This document shows positions 53,605 to 62,941 of a DNA stretch of 64,000 nt, piece after piece. The stretch is from Aliiruegeria haliotis (lineage in GTDB: Bacteria; Pseudomonadota; Alphaproteobacteria; Rhodobacterales; Rhodobacteraceae): contig NZ_PVTD01000008.1 in assembly GCF_003003255.1 (NCBI RefSeq), forward strand, positions 62,001-126,000. Reading direction: 5' to 3'. The notes under the pieces were generated by a model, which saw only the letters and a program-made list of their open reading frames with translations, was not told the origin of the DNA and did not search any database. The stretch's first letter is position 1. Each line of letters starts with the position of its first letter. The position numbers and the translations under genes are program-made.

Positions 53605-54207
53605 ATGGCCAAGCTCTATTTCCACTACTCCACGATGAACGCCGGCAAGTCGACGATCTTGCTGCAAGCATCCTACAACTACCGTGAACGCGGCATGGAG
53701 ACCTATCTCCTGACGGCCGGCGTCGATACACGCGCCGGTGCTGGCACGATCGGCTCCCGAATCGGCATCTCTGCCGAGGCAGACGTGTTCGGGCTCGAAG
53801 ACGACCTCCTCGTGAAGATTCGTGACCGTCTGGCCAAGGGTCATGTCGCCTGCATCTTCGTCGACGAGGCTCAATTCCTGACGGACGATCAGGTCTGGCA
53901 ACTTGCGCGCGCCGTTGACGACCTCAAGGTGCCGATCATGTGCTACGGGCTGCGCGTCGATTTTATGGGCCGTCTCTTCCCCGGTTCCGCGACGCTTCTC
54001 GCGCTCGCCGATGAAATGCGGGAAGTCCGAACGATCTGCCATTGTGGAAAGAAGGCGACGATGGTGGCCCGGATGGGGGCCGACGGATCGGCGCTCAAGG
54101 AAGGCGCACAGGTCCAGATCGGCGGAAACGAAACCTATGTCTCCCTGTGCAGGCGCCATTGGCGGGAAGCCATCGGGGACCTGGCGCCTACTGAGCCAGA
54201 AGCCTGA
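53605..54207 (+). CDS. tdk: Thymidine kinase
   Basis: 200 residues, type II thymidine kinase. P-loop YSTMNAGKSTILLQASYNY at residue 8, catalytic-Glu region CIFVDEAQFLTDDQ near 85, lasso/zinc region CHCGKKATMVARM near 145 and CRRHWREA near 182. It phosphorylates thymidine; with DeoD it forms a nucleoside salvage pair. The last 20 bp overlap the convergent GntR gene. Confidence 0.93.
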   Translation: MAKLYFHYSTMNAGKSTILLQASYNYRERGMETYLLTAGVDTRAGAGTIGSRIGISAEADVFGLEDDLLVKIRDRLAKGHVACIFVDEAQFLTDDQVWQLARAVDDLKVPIMCYGLRVDFMGRLFPGSATLLALADEMREVRTICHCGKKATMVARMGADGSALKEGAQVQIGGNETYVSLCRRHWREAIGDLAPTEPEA

Positions 54208-54856
54208 GGCCCTGCGTCACATCGCTCCTAACGGCAAGGCGCAGCGACGGCTCGTCCCCGGCCCTCAGCGCCGCCACGATCAGCCGGTGGTAGTGGGGCG
54301 CCTCCTTCCGCCGCAAACGATCATAGAGCATCCCCATCGTGGGCCCGAGTTGCAGCCAGACCGTTTCCGTCATGGCCAGCATCGCCGGCGCCTGCGCCCG
54401 CAGGTAGAGGGTTCGGTGAAACTCCAGGTTCGCGCGGATATAGGCTGGTGCATCCTGCCGCGTGTTCACCTCCACTATAGTCTGGTTGATGCTCTGGAGC
54501 CGGTCGATGAGGGCGAGGTGTGCACGTGGCAAGGCGCGGGTCGCCAGCTCCGGCTCCAGCAACGCCCGCAGCGCCGCCAGTTCTTCAATCCGCTCATTGC
54601 TGAGTTCCGGCGTGGACACGCGGCCCGAGGTCGACAGTGTCAACGCCCCTTCCGCAACAAGGCGGCGCAGTGCCTCCCGGGCAGGCGTCATGGACACGCC
54701 GAACTCGCGCCCCATGCCGCGCAGGGTCAGTGCCTGCCCTGGCATGACCTCGCCATGCATGATCCGTTGCCGCATGGTCCGGTAGAGCCGGTCGTGGGCG
54801 GCGGCGGTCGGCGCGGATTGTGGCCCGGCGCTGGCGGACGAGGATGTCAGGAACAT
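54188..54856 (-). CDS. GntR-family transcriptional regulator (FadR/FCD subfamily)
   Basis: 222 residues from the ATG at 54856. Winged helix near residues 23-85 (YRTMRQRIMHGEVMPGQALT, then FGVSMTPAREALRRLVAEGAL), followed by an all-alpha FCD ligand domain with ANLEFHRTLYLRA and the later H-x-R/H patterns that bind a metal and a carboxylate effector in this subfamily. A longer start at 54931 would overlap the upstream peptidase gene by 44 bp. A TGTGATCAC palindrome lies 9-17 bases upstream of the start codon, a position suited to autorepression. The same core is doubled upstream of sucC, so TCA genes are candidate targets. Ligand unknown. Confidence 0.85.
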   Translation of the reverse strand: MFLTSSSASAGPQSAPTAAAHDRLYRTMRQRIMHGEVMPGQALTLRGMGREFGVSMTPAREALRRLVAEGALTLSTSGRVSTPELSNERIEELAALRALLEPELATRALPRAHLALIDRLQSINQTIVEVNTRQDAPAYIRANLEFHRTLYLRAQAPAMLAMTETVWLQLGPTMGMLYDRLRRKEAPHYHRLIVAALRAGDEPSLRLAVRSDVTQGLRLLAQ

Positions 54857-54864
54857 GCCCGGAT

Positions 54865-54874
54865 TGTGATCACG
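54865..54874. promoter_or_regulatory. TGTGATCAC site abutting the GntR start
   Basis: ATTGTGATCACGG, a palindromic TGATCA core extended to GTGATCAC, 9 bases upstream of the GntR ATG, in the 31-bp gap after the peptidase gene. It shares 9 of 10 bases with both TGTGATCACA sites upstream of sucC. Confidence 0.6.
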
Positions 54875-54887
54875 GCCGGGAACGTGG

Positions 54888-55580
54888 TCAATCGGTGAAT
54901 CTGTAGCGGTGCAGGGTTTCGCCGTTTTCACGCAGCCAGGCGCGTCGCTCCTCGTAGCCGGGCATCAAGTTTCCGACGGCCGTCCAGAAGCGCGGACCGT
55001 GGTTCATGTGGGCGAGGTGGGCCACCTCGTGCGCGGCCACATAGACGAGCACATCCGGCGGGGCGAGGACCAACCGCCAGGAATACATGAGGGCACCATC
55101 CGCGGAGCAGGACCCCCACCGCGACCGCGTATCCCGGATCGTGAGCTTGGTGTAGGGGCGCCCGAGGATCCGGGCGTAGTGATCGGATGCTGCGGCAAGC
55201 CGGTCGCGCGCATGTGCCTTCAGCAATCCCGCAACCGCGCCCGGCACATGGCCGACCCGGCGGGAGATCTGTATGACGTCCCGCTCCTCGCAGATCCGGG
55301 TACTGTCCCCGCGCACGATTTGCATGGGCCGCCCGTCGACCGGCAGCGACGCACCGAGCTCGACGAGCACCTCGCTGGGCCGCTCCTCCAGCTGCTTGCG
55401 GATCCAGCCCTCCTTCTCGTGGACGAAAGCAAGCCCACGCGCTTGCGAAGCGCCCTGTGGCATGGTCAGCGTCACCCGCCCGTCCAGCCGCGACACCCGA
55501 AGCGAGTACCGCCGAGCCCGGGCCGAGCGCCGCAGAACCACCCGAATGGGGCGTTCTCCCGGAAGCACATGTTCGCTCAT
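54888..55580 (-). CDS. YgjP/WLM-type zinc metallopeptidase
   Basis: 230 residues from the ATG at 55580. The catalytic zinc motif is YVAAHEVAHLAHMNHGPRFW near residue 180 (HExxH plus a downstream His), preceded by the DTRSRWGSCSADGALMYSWRL signature of the YgjP/DUF45 family. These proteins are common SprT/WLM-like peptidases with unknown targets. The divergent FYDLN-acid gene starts 103 bp away. Downstream on the same strand is the GntR gene after 31 bp. Confidence 0.85.
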   Translation of the reverse strand: MSEHVLPGERPIRVVLRRSARARRYSLRVSRLDGRVTLTMPQGASQARGLAFVHEKEGWIRKQLEERPSEVLVELGASLPVDGRPMQIVRGDSTRICEERDVIQISRRVGHVPGAVAGLLKAHARDRLAAASDHYARILGRPYTKLTIRDTRSRWGSCSADGALMYSWRLVLAPPDVLVYVAAHEVAHLAHMNHGPRFWTAVGNLMPGYEERRAWLRENGETLHRYRFTD

Positions 55581-55683
55581 TGTCCGCCGCCCTTCCGTCG
55601 CGTCGCGTCTTTTGGTTTGACAGGCCACCGTCGTTGTGGCATCGGCCCCTTTCACGATTTGCCCACAGATGAAGGACCATCCG

Positions 55684-56013
55684 ATGCCCAAGGAAGAATG
55701 GGGAGTCAAGCGCGTGTGCCCCACGACGGGAAAGCGGTTCTACGATCTCGGCCGGAATCCGATTGTCAGCCCCTACACGGGCGAGGTCGTGCAACTGGAA
55801 ACCGGAAACAAGTCCCGTGTTCTGATCAAGGACGAGAAGGACAAGCAATCCACCGATGAGTCGGAAAAGCTCATCGAGGATGATGCCGATGTCCTTGATG
55901 ATGCCGATACTGACGTGGATCTCGGGGATGATGTTCTCGATGACGACGCGGACGATGATGATGTCTCGCTCGACGAGATTGCCGACGTCGCTTCGGACGA
56001 CGACGAATCCTGA
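55684..56013 (+). CDS. FYDLN-acid (TIGR02300) protein
   Basis: 109 residues. The N-terminal half has WGVKRVCPTTGKRFYDLGRNPIVSPYTG, a conserved zinc-ribbon-like segment with a single C-P-x-T-G-x-x-F-Y-D-L-x-R-x-P core; the C-terminal half is an Asp/Glu run (about 30 of the last 50 residues acidic). The family is almost confined to alphaproteobacteria and has no known function. AAGGA precedes the chosen ATG at 55684; an in-frame ATG at 55669 is possible. Closed by the terminator at 56079. Confidence 0.85.
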   Translation: MPKEEWGVKRVCPTTGKRFYDLGRNPIVSPYTGEVVQLETGNKSRVLIKDEKDKQSTDESEKLIEDDADVLDDADTDVDLGDDVLDDDADDDDVSLDEIADVASDDDES

Positions 56014-56078
56014 CGAAAGTGGGGGCTCGGGCGCGCGCCGTTCGAATGCCCCCCCGACCAAATGACCCGTTGCGCTCC

Positions 56079-56100
56079 GGGCCCGCTTGTGCGGGCCCTT
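56079..56100 (+). terminator. Rho-independent terminator of the FYDLN-acid gene
   Basis: Perfect 8-bp stem GGGCCCGC / GCGGGCCC with a TTGT tetraloop, followed by TTCGCTTG, 66 bases after the stop. Confidence 0.8.
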
Positions 56101-56449
56101 CGCTTGCGCGGGGGCTAGCGTGACCTCACACGCACCAACGCCGTTGTCCCTGCCAGACCTCAGCGGATGTACAACCCGAGCTTGCGTGCGAACGGCCACC
56201 ACCCTGTCCGATAGCACAGCGCCTTGCCAGCCGCTCCAGCTTGCTCTGCCCAAATTGACCTGAGCGAAATCCGCTATCCATCCTACGCCGACCGCCCGGC
56301 AGGCCCCGTTCAGTCGACCGCGACAAAGGGCGCCGAGTTGCCATACGTGAAAGCGACCGAAGCTACCTGCGGATTGGCGCTAAAAACGCCAAGAACGAGG
56401 AAATTTCCTCTTGAACTCCCCCCAGTCGGTGAATACACACCGCGCTACC
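56101..56449. other. Intergenic region before tRNA-Ala
   Basis: About 350 bp without a supported gene. Near its end are a GGCG-CTAAAAA-CGCC hairpin (56376-56390), the palindrome GAGGAAATTTCCTC (56397-56410) and CTTGAAC, a plausible -35 element of the tRNA promoter. Confidence 0.45.
56397..56410. promoter_or_regulatory. 14-bp palindrome at the tRNA-Ala promoter
   Basis: GAGGAAATTTCCTC is a perfect palindrome whose last bases abut TTGAAC (56411-56416), a possible -35 element followed 17 bases later by TACACA. Could be an operator or chance. Confidence 0.4.
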
Positions 56450-56525
<76 letters not shown>

Positions 56526-56743
56526 GATTTCCAGTCAAAACAGACACTTGCCCTCCGAAAGCCTGCGGATTCGGAGCCTCCGACATGGCCGAACCCGTCG
56601 ATGGCCGGGCCGCCTCAAGGCGTATTGAAGATTCGTCTCCAAAGGTTGATGGCTGTCTCTATCATCACTACCCGCAACTTTGCGCGGCAATCCGATCCTT
56701 CGCTGCCATGCACCGCGGTCGGCGCGAGCAGGGCACCAATCTG

Positions 56744-57409
56744 TCAGGAAACCTGTAACCGGTAGCCCAAGCCGCGCATGGTGACGATGGAGACTGGCGA
56801 GCCCTCAAGGTGCTTTCGCAGACGGCCGACGTAGACCTCGATGGCGTTTTCGGAGACATCCTCATCGTAGGAGAACAGCCGGTCCACGAGCTTTGCCTTG
56901 CTGAGAATCTGATCCTGCGCCCCGAGAAACGCCTCCAGCAGACGCAACTCCTTGGCGCGCAACGTGGTCGTGCGATCGCCGACCGTCAGAGTTCCCGCCT
57001 GTGGATCAAAGGTGAGGTTGCCGATGCGACGCTGGTTCGTGACGCTGCCACCCCGCCGGCGCAGCACTGCCCTGCATCGGGCCTCCAGCTCGGAAAAGTC
57101 GAAGGGTTTGGTAAGGTAGTCGTCCGCCCCGAGGTCAAGTACCGTGACTCGGTCGGACACTTCGGAGCGCGCTGTCATCACGATAACGGGTGTTTCGTCG
57201 CGGAGACGGCGCTGCGCCTCCAGAAAGCTCCGGCCGTCGCCATCCGGCAGCATGATATCAAGCAGGATCAGGTCGTACTCGGTGGTGGCAATGAAGTCCC
57301 TTCCAGAGCCAATGTCCGGGCCGTGATCAACAACATGCCCATCGAGCGTGAGGCGCTCGATCACGGCTGAAGCCAGCTTGGCGTTGTCCTCTATCAGTAG
57401 GAATCTCAC
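56744..57409 (-). CDS. OmpR/PhoB-type response regulator, orphan
   Basis: 221 residues from GTG at 57409. Receiver domain with acidic pocket IEDN at residue 6, phosphoacceptor Asp in LILLDIMLPDGDGRSF near 51, VIVMTARS near 78 and LTKPFDFSELEARC near 102. The C-terminal winged helix has LRAKELRLLEAFLGAQDQIL and NAIEVYVGRLRKHLEGS, then MRGLGYRL. No histidine kinase is adjacent, so its partner is elsewhere. It is divergent from the GGDEF/EAL gene across 322 bp. Confidence 0.93.
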   Translation of the reverse strand: MRFLLIEDNAKLASAVIERLTLDGHVVDHGPDIGSGRDFIATTEYDLILLDIMLPDGDGRSFLEAQRRLRDETPVIVMTARSEVSDRVTVLDLGADDYLTKPFDFSELEARCRAVLRRRGGSVTNQRRIGNLTFDPQAGTLTVGDRTTTLRAKELRLLEAFLGAQDQILSKAKLVDRLFSYDEDVSENAIEVYVGRLRKHLEGSPVSIVTMRGLGYRLQVS

Positions 57410-57731
57410 GTGCGGTTGTCCCCTGTCCGGTGCCGACACTCCAACGAGGCCTGCACGCCACCTTAGTACACGCTGTTGCGCCAATCCATCCGGGGACGCC
57501 GACCGGACCAACGTGGCGTCGCAGGGCCACGCGCCCGGACAGACTCACGCCAACGATCATTCGCTGAGGTATGCCGAACCATGTCCGTTTTTTCCCGGTG
57601 TCATGTGAGCAAGCCACCGTGGTTAGGCGACTGCTAACACTTGGCGGCTAGGCTGCCCGGGAAAAGCAGGCTGACACGCGTCGCCGTCGATCAGGATCGT
57701 GGCACGCTTGGCCGGAGAACTGGAGCGATGG
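57410..57731. other. Divergent intergenic region, regulator and GGDEF/EAL genes
   Basis: 322 bp with no supported gene. It should hold the promoters of both flanking genes; no strong motif was recognised. Confidence 0.35.
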
Positions 57732-60272
57732 ATGTCCGGCAGGCGAAGGATTCGAAAACGGGCAATCATGGCCGCGTTCCTTGTCATGGCAGTGTCCCTG
57801 GTGATTGGGAACATGATCCGTGCGGCTCAGGTCGACCGGGTCGCATCCGTTGTGCAGACGTTCTCGGGTGTTTTTGTCGCCAAGATGGAAGTGCAACTGC
57901 AGGCCCGGTTTTTCATCGCCGAACTGGCGCGACAACACTGGCAACGGGCCGGGGATCACAGCGACTTCGCCACGCTGAGCACGGCGTTGACACGGCAGTT
58001 CGAGGACTTGCAGGCACTGAACTGGGTTTCCCGCGAAGGCGTCATCGAACTGGTTTCGCCTATGGACGGAAACCATGCCGCTCTTGGACTCGATCTCACC
58101 CGGCTGGATGTGCCCGCATGGGCACTGCGGAGGGCGGACGAGACCGATCGATTGCAAATCACGTCGCCCATAACGCTGGCGCAGGGTGGCCGAGGGATCG
58201 CGGCCTATGCCCCGGTACGGAGCGACAATGAGCTATCGGGCTTTATCAACCTCGCATTTCGGGTCGACCCGCTGATCGAAAGTGTCCTTGGGGAGGACGC
58301 CGCGAACACATTCAACATAGCGATCCTCGACGATTCCGATCCACTGTTCATCACCGATGTCGACGCCGCAACTTCACGCTTTGCTGTCGTGACGCCCCTG
58401 AATGTCGGCGGGCGCACCTGGACCATTTCAATCACACCAACGGCCACCGAGATCGCCAAGGCGCAGAGCAACCTTGACGAGCTTGTCTTGCTGATCGGTA
58501 TGGCACTGTCGATCTCGGTGGCATTGATCCTGAACGAGGCGGCGGAGAACCGGGAGACACTGGAGAGAAGCGAGGAACGGTTTGCGCTCGCGATGAAGGG
58601 CGCATCGGACGGGCTCTTTGACATCGACTACCATTCGACGAAGGTGTTCTTCTCACCAAGATGGTTCCAGATGCTTGGCTACGCACCAAATGCCCTCCCG
58701 TCGCGGCTCTCGACTTTCGCCGAACTCCTCCATCCTGACGACATGGCACGTGTCCTGAAGACCCCCGATGAACTCTATCGGCTTCCCGGCGATGTTGTGG
58801 AGGAGGAGTTCCGACTTCGTCACAAGGACGGGCATTGGGTGGTGATCCTGTCGCGGGCTAGTATTCTAAGGCGCGCCGGAAAGGTCGGGCGGGTGGTGGG
58901 CACCCACGTCGACATCAGCGAGTTGCGGCACCAGCAGAGTGAACTGGAACGCGCCGCATGGACAGACGACCTGACCGGCCTCCGGAACCGGCGTGAGCTG
59001 ACCGCGGCCTTGTCCGACCTGTCGCGGTCGGGGCTCGGCGATGGACGGCTGGCGCTGTTTCATGTTGATCTCGACAGGTTCAAGGCGGTCAACGATGCAA
59101 ACGGCCACGACGCTGGCGATCATGTGCTCAGGCAGACGGCAGACAGGTTGAGTGCGCACACCTTCTTCTTTGATATCGTAGCGCGAGTTGGCGGTGACGA
59201 GTTTCTGCTGGCCAAAAGAACCGATGCCGAAAACGCCCATGTCTATGAAATGGCAACTCGGATCGTCGAGGCGATTTCACAGCCAATCGTCTATGGGGAA
59301 CAGCAGCTTCTGGTTGGGGCGAGCGTCGGAATCGCCTTCGTCGAGACCGATGACACGGACAAGATCGACGAGGCGACCGCAAACGCCGACATCGCGCTGT
59401 GCACTTCGAAATCGCTGGGGCGCGGTCGCTGCGTTTTCTTTGAACCCGGAATGCGGGCCGCAGCCGTGCGGGCAGTCGAACTCGCATCAGAAATCCGCGA
59501 TGGCTTGGAGGGGGACGAGTTCAAGCCGTTTTTCCAGCCACAGATCGACACTCGGACACGAGAAATCATCGGGTTCGAAGCACTCGCCCGATGGTATCAC
59601 CCAAAGCGTGGCATCCTGAGTGCTGCCGATTTCGTTTCCTTTGCGGAGCGTGCCTTTCTGTTGGAAGCAATCGACGACCAGGTTTTCCAACACGCGTGCC
59701 GCGCCGTCTCCGACATTTCTGCGGCAGGCGCTGCAGAGGCAACCATCAGCGTGAACGTCTCCACGGCCCGCCTCAGCAATGCGAAACTGGTGGACAAGCT
59801 GATCGAGACATCCCGGCAGGCCGGTGTGGATCCCGATCGCATTCGCATCGAGATCCTCGAAACGACCTTGCTCAGCGAACGCACAACACACATCACCAGA
59901 AACATCTTCGATTTGGCTGATGCCGGGTTCAAGCTGGAGCTCGATGATTTCGGAACGGGGCACACTGCCATCGCCAGCCTTCGGAATTTCCCCGTGTCAC
60001 GAATCAAGATCGACAAGAGCCTGATCTCGGGGGTCCAAGGCGATCCTATGCTTCAGGCCATTTCCAGCGCTGTCATTGATCTGGGCTCGAAATTGGGTAT
60101 CGAAGTCTTGGCTGAAGGCGTTCAGACTGATGCCGAGCTTGCGTTTCTTGAAACGCTTGGCTGCTCCCAGGTTCAGGGCTTCCTGATCGCTCCCCCGTTG
60201 TCTATGGACGAACTGCCTGCTTGGATCGACAAATGGTACGGTCAGTCCTGCCTATTAACGCAAGAGGCATAG
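57732..60272 (+). CDS. Membrane-bound PAS-GGDEF-EAL protein with periplasmic sensor
   Basis: 846 residues. TM helix at about 15-35 after an Arg-rich N-terminus, a periplasmic CHASE-like sensory domain (about 40-250, with LNWVSREGVIELVSPMDGN and GIAAYAPVRS), a second TM (about 255-275), a PAS domain (about 285-405), GGDEF (about 415-570) and EAL (about 590-835). The GGDEF signature R-V-GGDEF is intact but the inhibitory RxxD site upstream is absent. EAL catalytic residues are in place: FEALARW, VNVSTA, IEILET, LDDFGTG, IKIDKS, EVLAEGV and the Q in VQGF. So both cyclase and phosphodiesterase could be active. The ATG at 57732 (GGAG 6 bases ahead) was preferred over a GTG at 57699. Confidence 0.92.
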   Translation: MSGRRRIRKRAIMAAFLVMAVSLVIGNMIRAAQVDRVASVVQTFSGVFVAKMEVQLQARFFIAELARQHWQRAGDHSDFATLSTALTRQFEDLQALNWVSREGVIELVSPMDGNHAALGLDLTRLDVPAWALRRADETDRLQITSPITLAQGGRGIAAYAPVRSDNELSGFINLAFRVDPLIESVLGEDAANTFNIAILDDSDPLFITDVDAATSRFAVVTPLNVGGRTWTISITPTATEIAKAQSNLDELVLLIGMALSISVALILNEAAENRETLERSEERFALAMKGASDGLFDIDYHSTKVFFSPRWFQMLGYAPNALPSRLSTFAELLHPDDMARVLKTPDELYRLPGDVVEEEFRLRHKDGHWVVILSRASILRRAGKVGRVVGTHVDISELRHQQSELERAAWTDDLTGLRNRRELTAALSDLSRSGLGDGRLALFHVDLDRFKAVNDANGHDAGDHVLRQTADRLSAHTFFFDIVARVGGDEFLLAKRTDAENAHVYEMATRIVEAISQPIVYGEQQLLVGASVGIAFVETDDTDKIDEATANADIALCTSKSLGRGRCVFFEPGMRAAAVRAVELASEIRDGLEGDEFKPFFQPQIDTRTREIIGFEALARWYHPKRGILSAADFVSFAERAFLLEAIDDQVFQHACRAVSDISAAGAAEATISVNVSTARLSNAKLVDKLIETSRQAGVDPDRIRIEILETTLLSERTTHITRNIFDLADAGFKLELDDFGTGHTAIASLRNFPVSRIKIDKSLISGVQGDPMLQAISSAVIDLGSKLGIEVLAEGVQTDAELAFLETLGCSQVQGFLIAPPLSMDELPAWIDKWYGQSCLLTQEA

Positions 60273-60881
60273 CGTCGGGATCGGCGGGACCTGACCCGAA
60301 ACGGCTCTTTGTTCATGAAACAGCGCGATCTGGTTCCGCATGACGGCGCTCACAGAAATGTACCGCCTCCTTGAGCCAACGGGACGCTTGGTTACTTCCG
60401 TTTGACTGGGCTTCACGCGAACGGATCAGCCAGCGTCTCCCGCAGATGCCCAAGATGGATCGACGCCTGCTTTCTTCTCCAGGACACGCCACGCCCCGAG
60501 CTCGCCTGCGGACGGAAAAGGACCAAAACCACCGGTGCCGTATCATGTATCGTTCGGCGACGATGTGCGCTGTATCGGCTTTGTGTCGAACCGCCAGCCT
60601 CTTCTTGCAGACGTCATACTGGCGATACGATGGATGATCTTCGCACCCCCGAGAAGCGACCACGATGCGCAGAAATGGCTGACGCGACACGTTCGGCCGC
60701 CGGCGCCCAGGCCTTTCTCTGCCCCTGTTGAGATGCTAATCGGTGCGACCGGTCAATACGAAGGCGGACGCTTGCCCACATCCGTCGCAGCAACAAGGCC
60801 AAAGCTGCGTCGTGTTTTCGACGTTTAGCGACCGTTCCAGGAACGGTCAAGCCAGCGCTCCCACTCGAGCAAGTTGGGCAG
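60273..60881. other. 609-bp stretch with no recognisable gene
   Basis: Several frames on both strands stay open for 80-125 codons but none shows a known domain, good ribosome site or typical codon use. It may be a decayed gene or former mobile element. A 19-base palindrome lies at 60830-60848. Confidence 0.4.
60830..60848. repeat. Perfect 19-base palindrome after the Gfo/Idh gene
   Basis: GACCGTTCC-A-GGAACGGTC, 33 bases beyond the stop of the reverse-strand gene. It may serve as a transcription-end hairpin without a T-run or mark an element end. Confidence 0.45.
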
Positions 60882-61895
60882 TCAGCCGCTTCCCTCAGCC
60901 AGCATTTGCGCCTTGATCGCCAGTTCCATCACCTTGAAGCAATGTTCCTGCGGCATCGCAGTCTCCGTGCGATTCAGAATGTCGTACCTGAGTCGATCAA
61001 AATACGGCAGGCCCGCATCCGAACAGTCGATTTTCTCATACCGGTCTCCGGTCACGAGAAACAGGTGATCGGTACCGGCCGGATTTGCGATGTCCACGTA
61101 TTTCCTGAGCTCGATGTACCCCTTGGTTCCAAGGATGGTCAGGCGCCCATCGCCCCAGTTCGGCAGCGCATCGGGCGTGTACCAGTCGACGCGAACATAG
61201 CCATGGGCATGGTCATTGCGCAGCACCAGTTCGCCGAAATCCTGCAACCCGGGCGTGTCCGGATTTGCATAGTTCCGCACGCAGGCAGTGGCAATTTCGG
61301 CATCGGTGGAGCCGGTGAAATAGAGGAACTGATCGATCTGATGGCTGGCAATATCGGTGAGCACGCCGCCATATGCGCCCCGGTCAAAGAACCAGTCCGG
61401 GCGCGTGGGCTTGTTCAAGCGATGTGGGCCGAAGCCGGCAGTCTGCACCACCTTCCCGATGACACCGTCGTCAACCAGTTCCGCGGCACGTGTGACGCAA
61501 GGCACTTCGAACCGCTCCGAGAAATCGACCGACCAGATCCGTCCCGTGCGCGCCTGGGCCTCGCGGAGAGCGGCAAGTTGCTCCAGCGTGGTGCAACCCG
61601 GCTTGTCGGCCATCACGTCCTTTCCGGCTTCCATCGCCTCTATGGCCAGTCCAGCGCGGCGGGCTGGAATGTCAGCAACGAGGATCAGGTCAATGTCCGG
61701 GTTGTTGAGGATTTCGTCACGATCCATGACTCGCGGCACGTTCGGGAACAACCTGGCGAACTTTTCCAGCGGTTGTGCGTCGCCGTCGTTCCACCAGCCA
61801 ACGAACTCCGCACCACGCTCGATGAGGTTCCCGGCCATGCCGAAAATATGAAAGTGCTCGATGCCGAGGGCCGCGATCTTCAGGTTGCGTGTCAT
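60882..61895 (-). CDS. Gfo/Idh/MocA family oxidoreductase
   Basis: 337 residues. N-terminal Rossmann strand IAALGIEHFHIFGMAGNLIE (a divergent G-x-x-x-x-x-x-x-x-A dinucleotide loop), cofactor-site Lys in DVMADKPGCTTLEQL near residue 97, and active-site FFDRGAYGGVLTDIASHQIDQFL near 180 with the conserved H-x-x-D. Such enzymes oxidise or epimerise sugars or cyclitols with NAD(P). It overlaps the preceding gene by ATGA and has GGAG ahead of the start. Substrate unknown. Confidence 0.85.
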   Translation of the reverse strand: MTRNLKIAALGIEHFHIFGMAGNLIERGAEFVGWWNDGDAQPLEKFARLFPNVPRVMDRDEILNNPDIDLILVADIPARRAGLAIEAMEAGKDVMADKPGCTTLEQLAALREAQARTGRIWSVDFSERFEVPCVTRAAELVDDGVIGKVVQTAGFGPHRLNKPTRPDWFFDRGAYGGVLTDIASHQIDQFLYFTGSTDAEIATACVRNYANPDTPGLQDFGELVLRNDHAHGYVRVDWYTPDALPNWGDGRLTILGTKGYIELRKYVDIANPAGTDHLFLVTGDRYEKIDCSDAGLPYFDRLRYDILNRTETAMPQEHCFKVMELAIKAQMLAEGSG

Positions 61896-62941
61896 GACTG
61901 CTCCAGATCCGAAAGATGGATTGCGCGTTCCTGCTCGGACGAGAGCGTGAGCGCTGCGATCAGGCGATGCACCATGAGGGCATCGCGCCCGGATGCCGCA
62001 GGCGGGCGCCCCTCATCGAGGGCAGCCGCGAAATCCTCAAGAACGCCTTGATGCCACTCGTGGGTGAACGCCATCGGATCGGCACCGCCACCAGTCCCGC
62101 CAGCCTCGCCGATAACCTCGCTGCTTCCATCCTGCCAGTCGACCGTCAGTTGCCCGGACTTCAGCGTCGCCGAGCCTTTCGTGCCATGCAGGGCAATGCT
62201 CTCGGGATGACCAGGGAAACTCGCCGTGGAGGCGACGAACGAACCGGGGACACCCGTGTCGAAGACCAGCCCGGCGGTGACAAAATCCTCCGACTCCATG
62301 GAGTGCAGTTTCGTGGTTGCCGTCATCGCCTGCACCTTGCTGACCGGCCCCGTCAGCGTCAACGCGAGGTCGAGCGTATGAATCGCCTGGGAAATCATCA
62401 CGCCACCGCCATCGCGGGAATAGGTGCCACGCCCCGGCTCGTCATAGTAGGCTTGAGGGCGCCACCATGGCACCGCGATCTCCACCAGTGCGAGATCACC
62501 CAATGCGCCCCGCGCCAGCAGACCCGCCATTGCCTGCGAGCTTTCGCGCATCCTGTGTTGAAAGACGATCCCCAGCGGCACGTCGGCTTCCTCGCAAAGC
62601 CGAACGATGGTTTCGGCGGCCTCCGCCGTTCGCTCTATCGGTTTCTCCATCAGCACTGGCACACGCGCCGCAACCAGCACTTGGACCAGATCGAGCCGCG
62701 CATTTGGCGGGGTACAGATATCGACAAAGTCGACCTGATCGTCGGCAACCACCGCCTCCATATTCTCAAAGACCTTCGGCGCGTCCATTCCGTGAATATC
62801 CGCGCATTTTGCGGCAAAGGCTTCGGCGCGATCCGCATTGGCGGACAGAACCCCATATAGTTCCACAGCATCAGAGGCTGCCATCGCCGCCACATGGGTA
62901 TCGGCCACCATGCCGACCCCGACCAGAACGACACGCTTCAT
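61892..62941 (-). CDS. Gfo/Idh/MocA family oxidoreductase
   Basis: 349 residues. Cofactor motif LVGVGMVADTHVAAMAASDA at the N-terminus, cofactor-site Lys in VPVLMEKPIERTAEAAE near residue 96, and the active-site H-x-x-D in VMISQAIHTLDLALTLTG near 185. Clearly a canonical member, diverged from the neighbour at 60882. The ATG at 62941 has GGGAGAGAG just upstream; a GTG one codon earlier is possible. Likely acts with the TIM-barrel isomerase and the second dehydrogenase on one sugar or inositol-like compound. Confidence 0.88.
   Translation of the reverse strand: MKRVVLVGVGMVADTHVAAMAASDAVELYGVLSANADRAEAFAAKCADIHGMDAPKVFENMEAVVADDQVDFVDICTPPNARLDLVQVLVAARVPVLMEKPIERTAEAAETIVRLCEEADVPLGIVFQHRMRESSQAMAGLLARGALGDLALVEIAVPWWRPQAYYDEPGRGTYSRDGGGVMISQAIHTLDLALTLTGPVSKVQAMTATTKLHSMESEDFVTAGLVFDTGVPGSFVASTASFPGHPESIALHGTKGSATLKSGQLTVDWQDGSSEVIGEAGGTGGGADPMAFTHEWHQGVLEDFAAALDEGRPPAASGRDALMVHRLIAALTLSSEQERAIHLSDLEQS

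Noticed and set aside
60313-60690. 125-codon reverse-strand frame as a gene.
   Set aside because: No ribosome site, no domain, Arg/Cys/Trp-rich composition and competing frames on the other strand.
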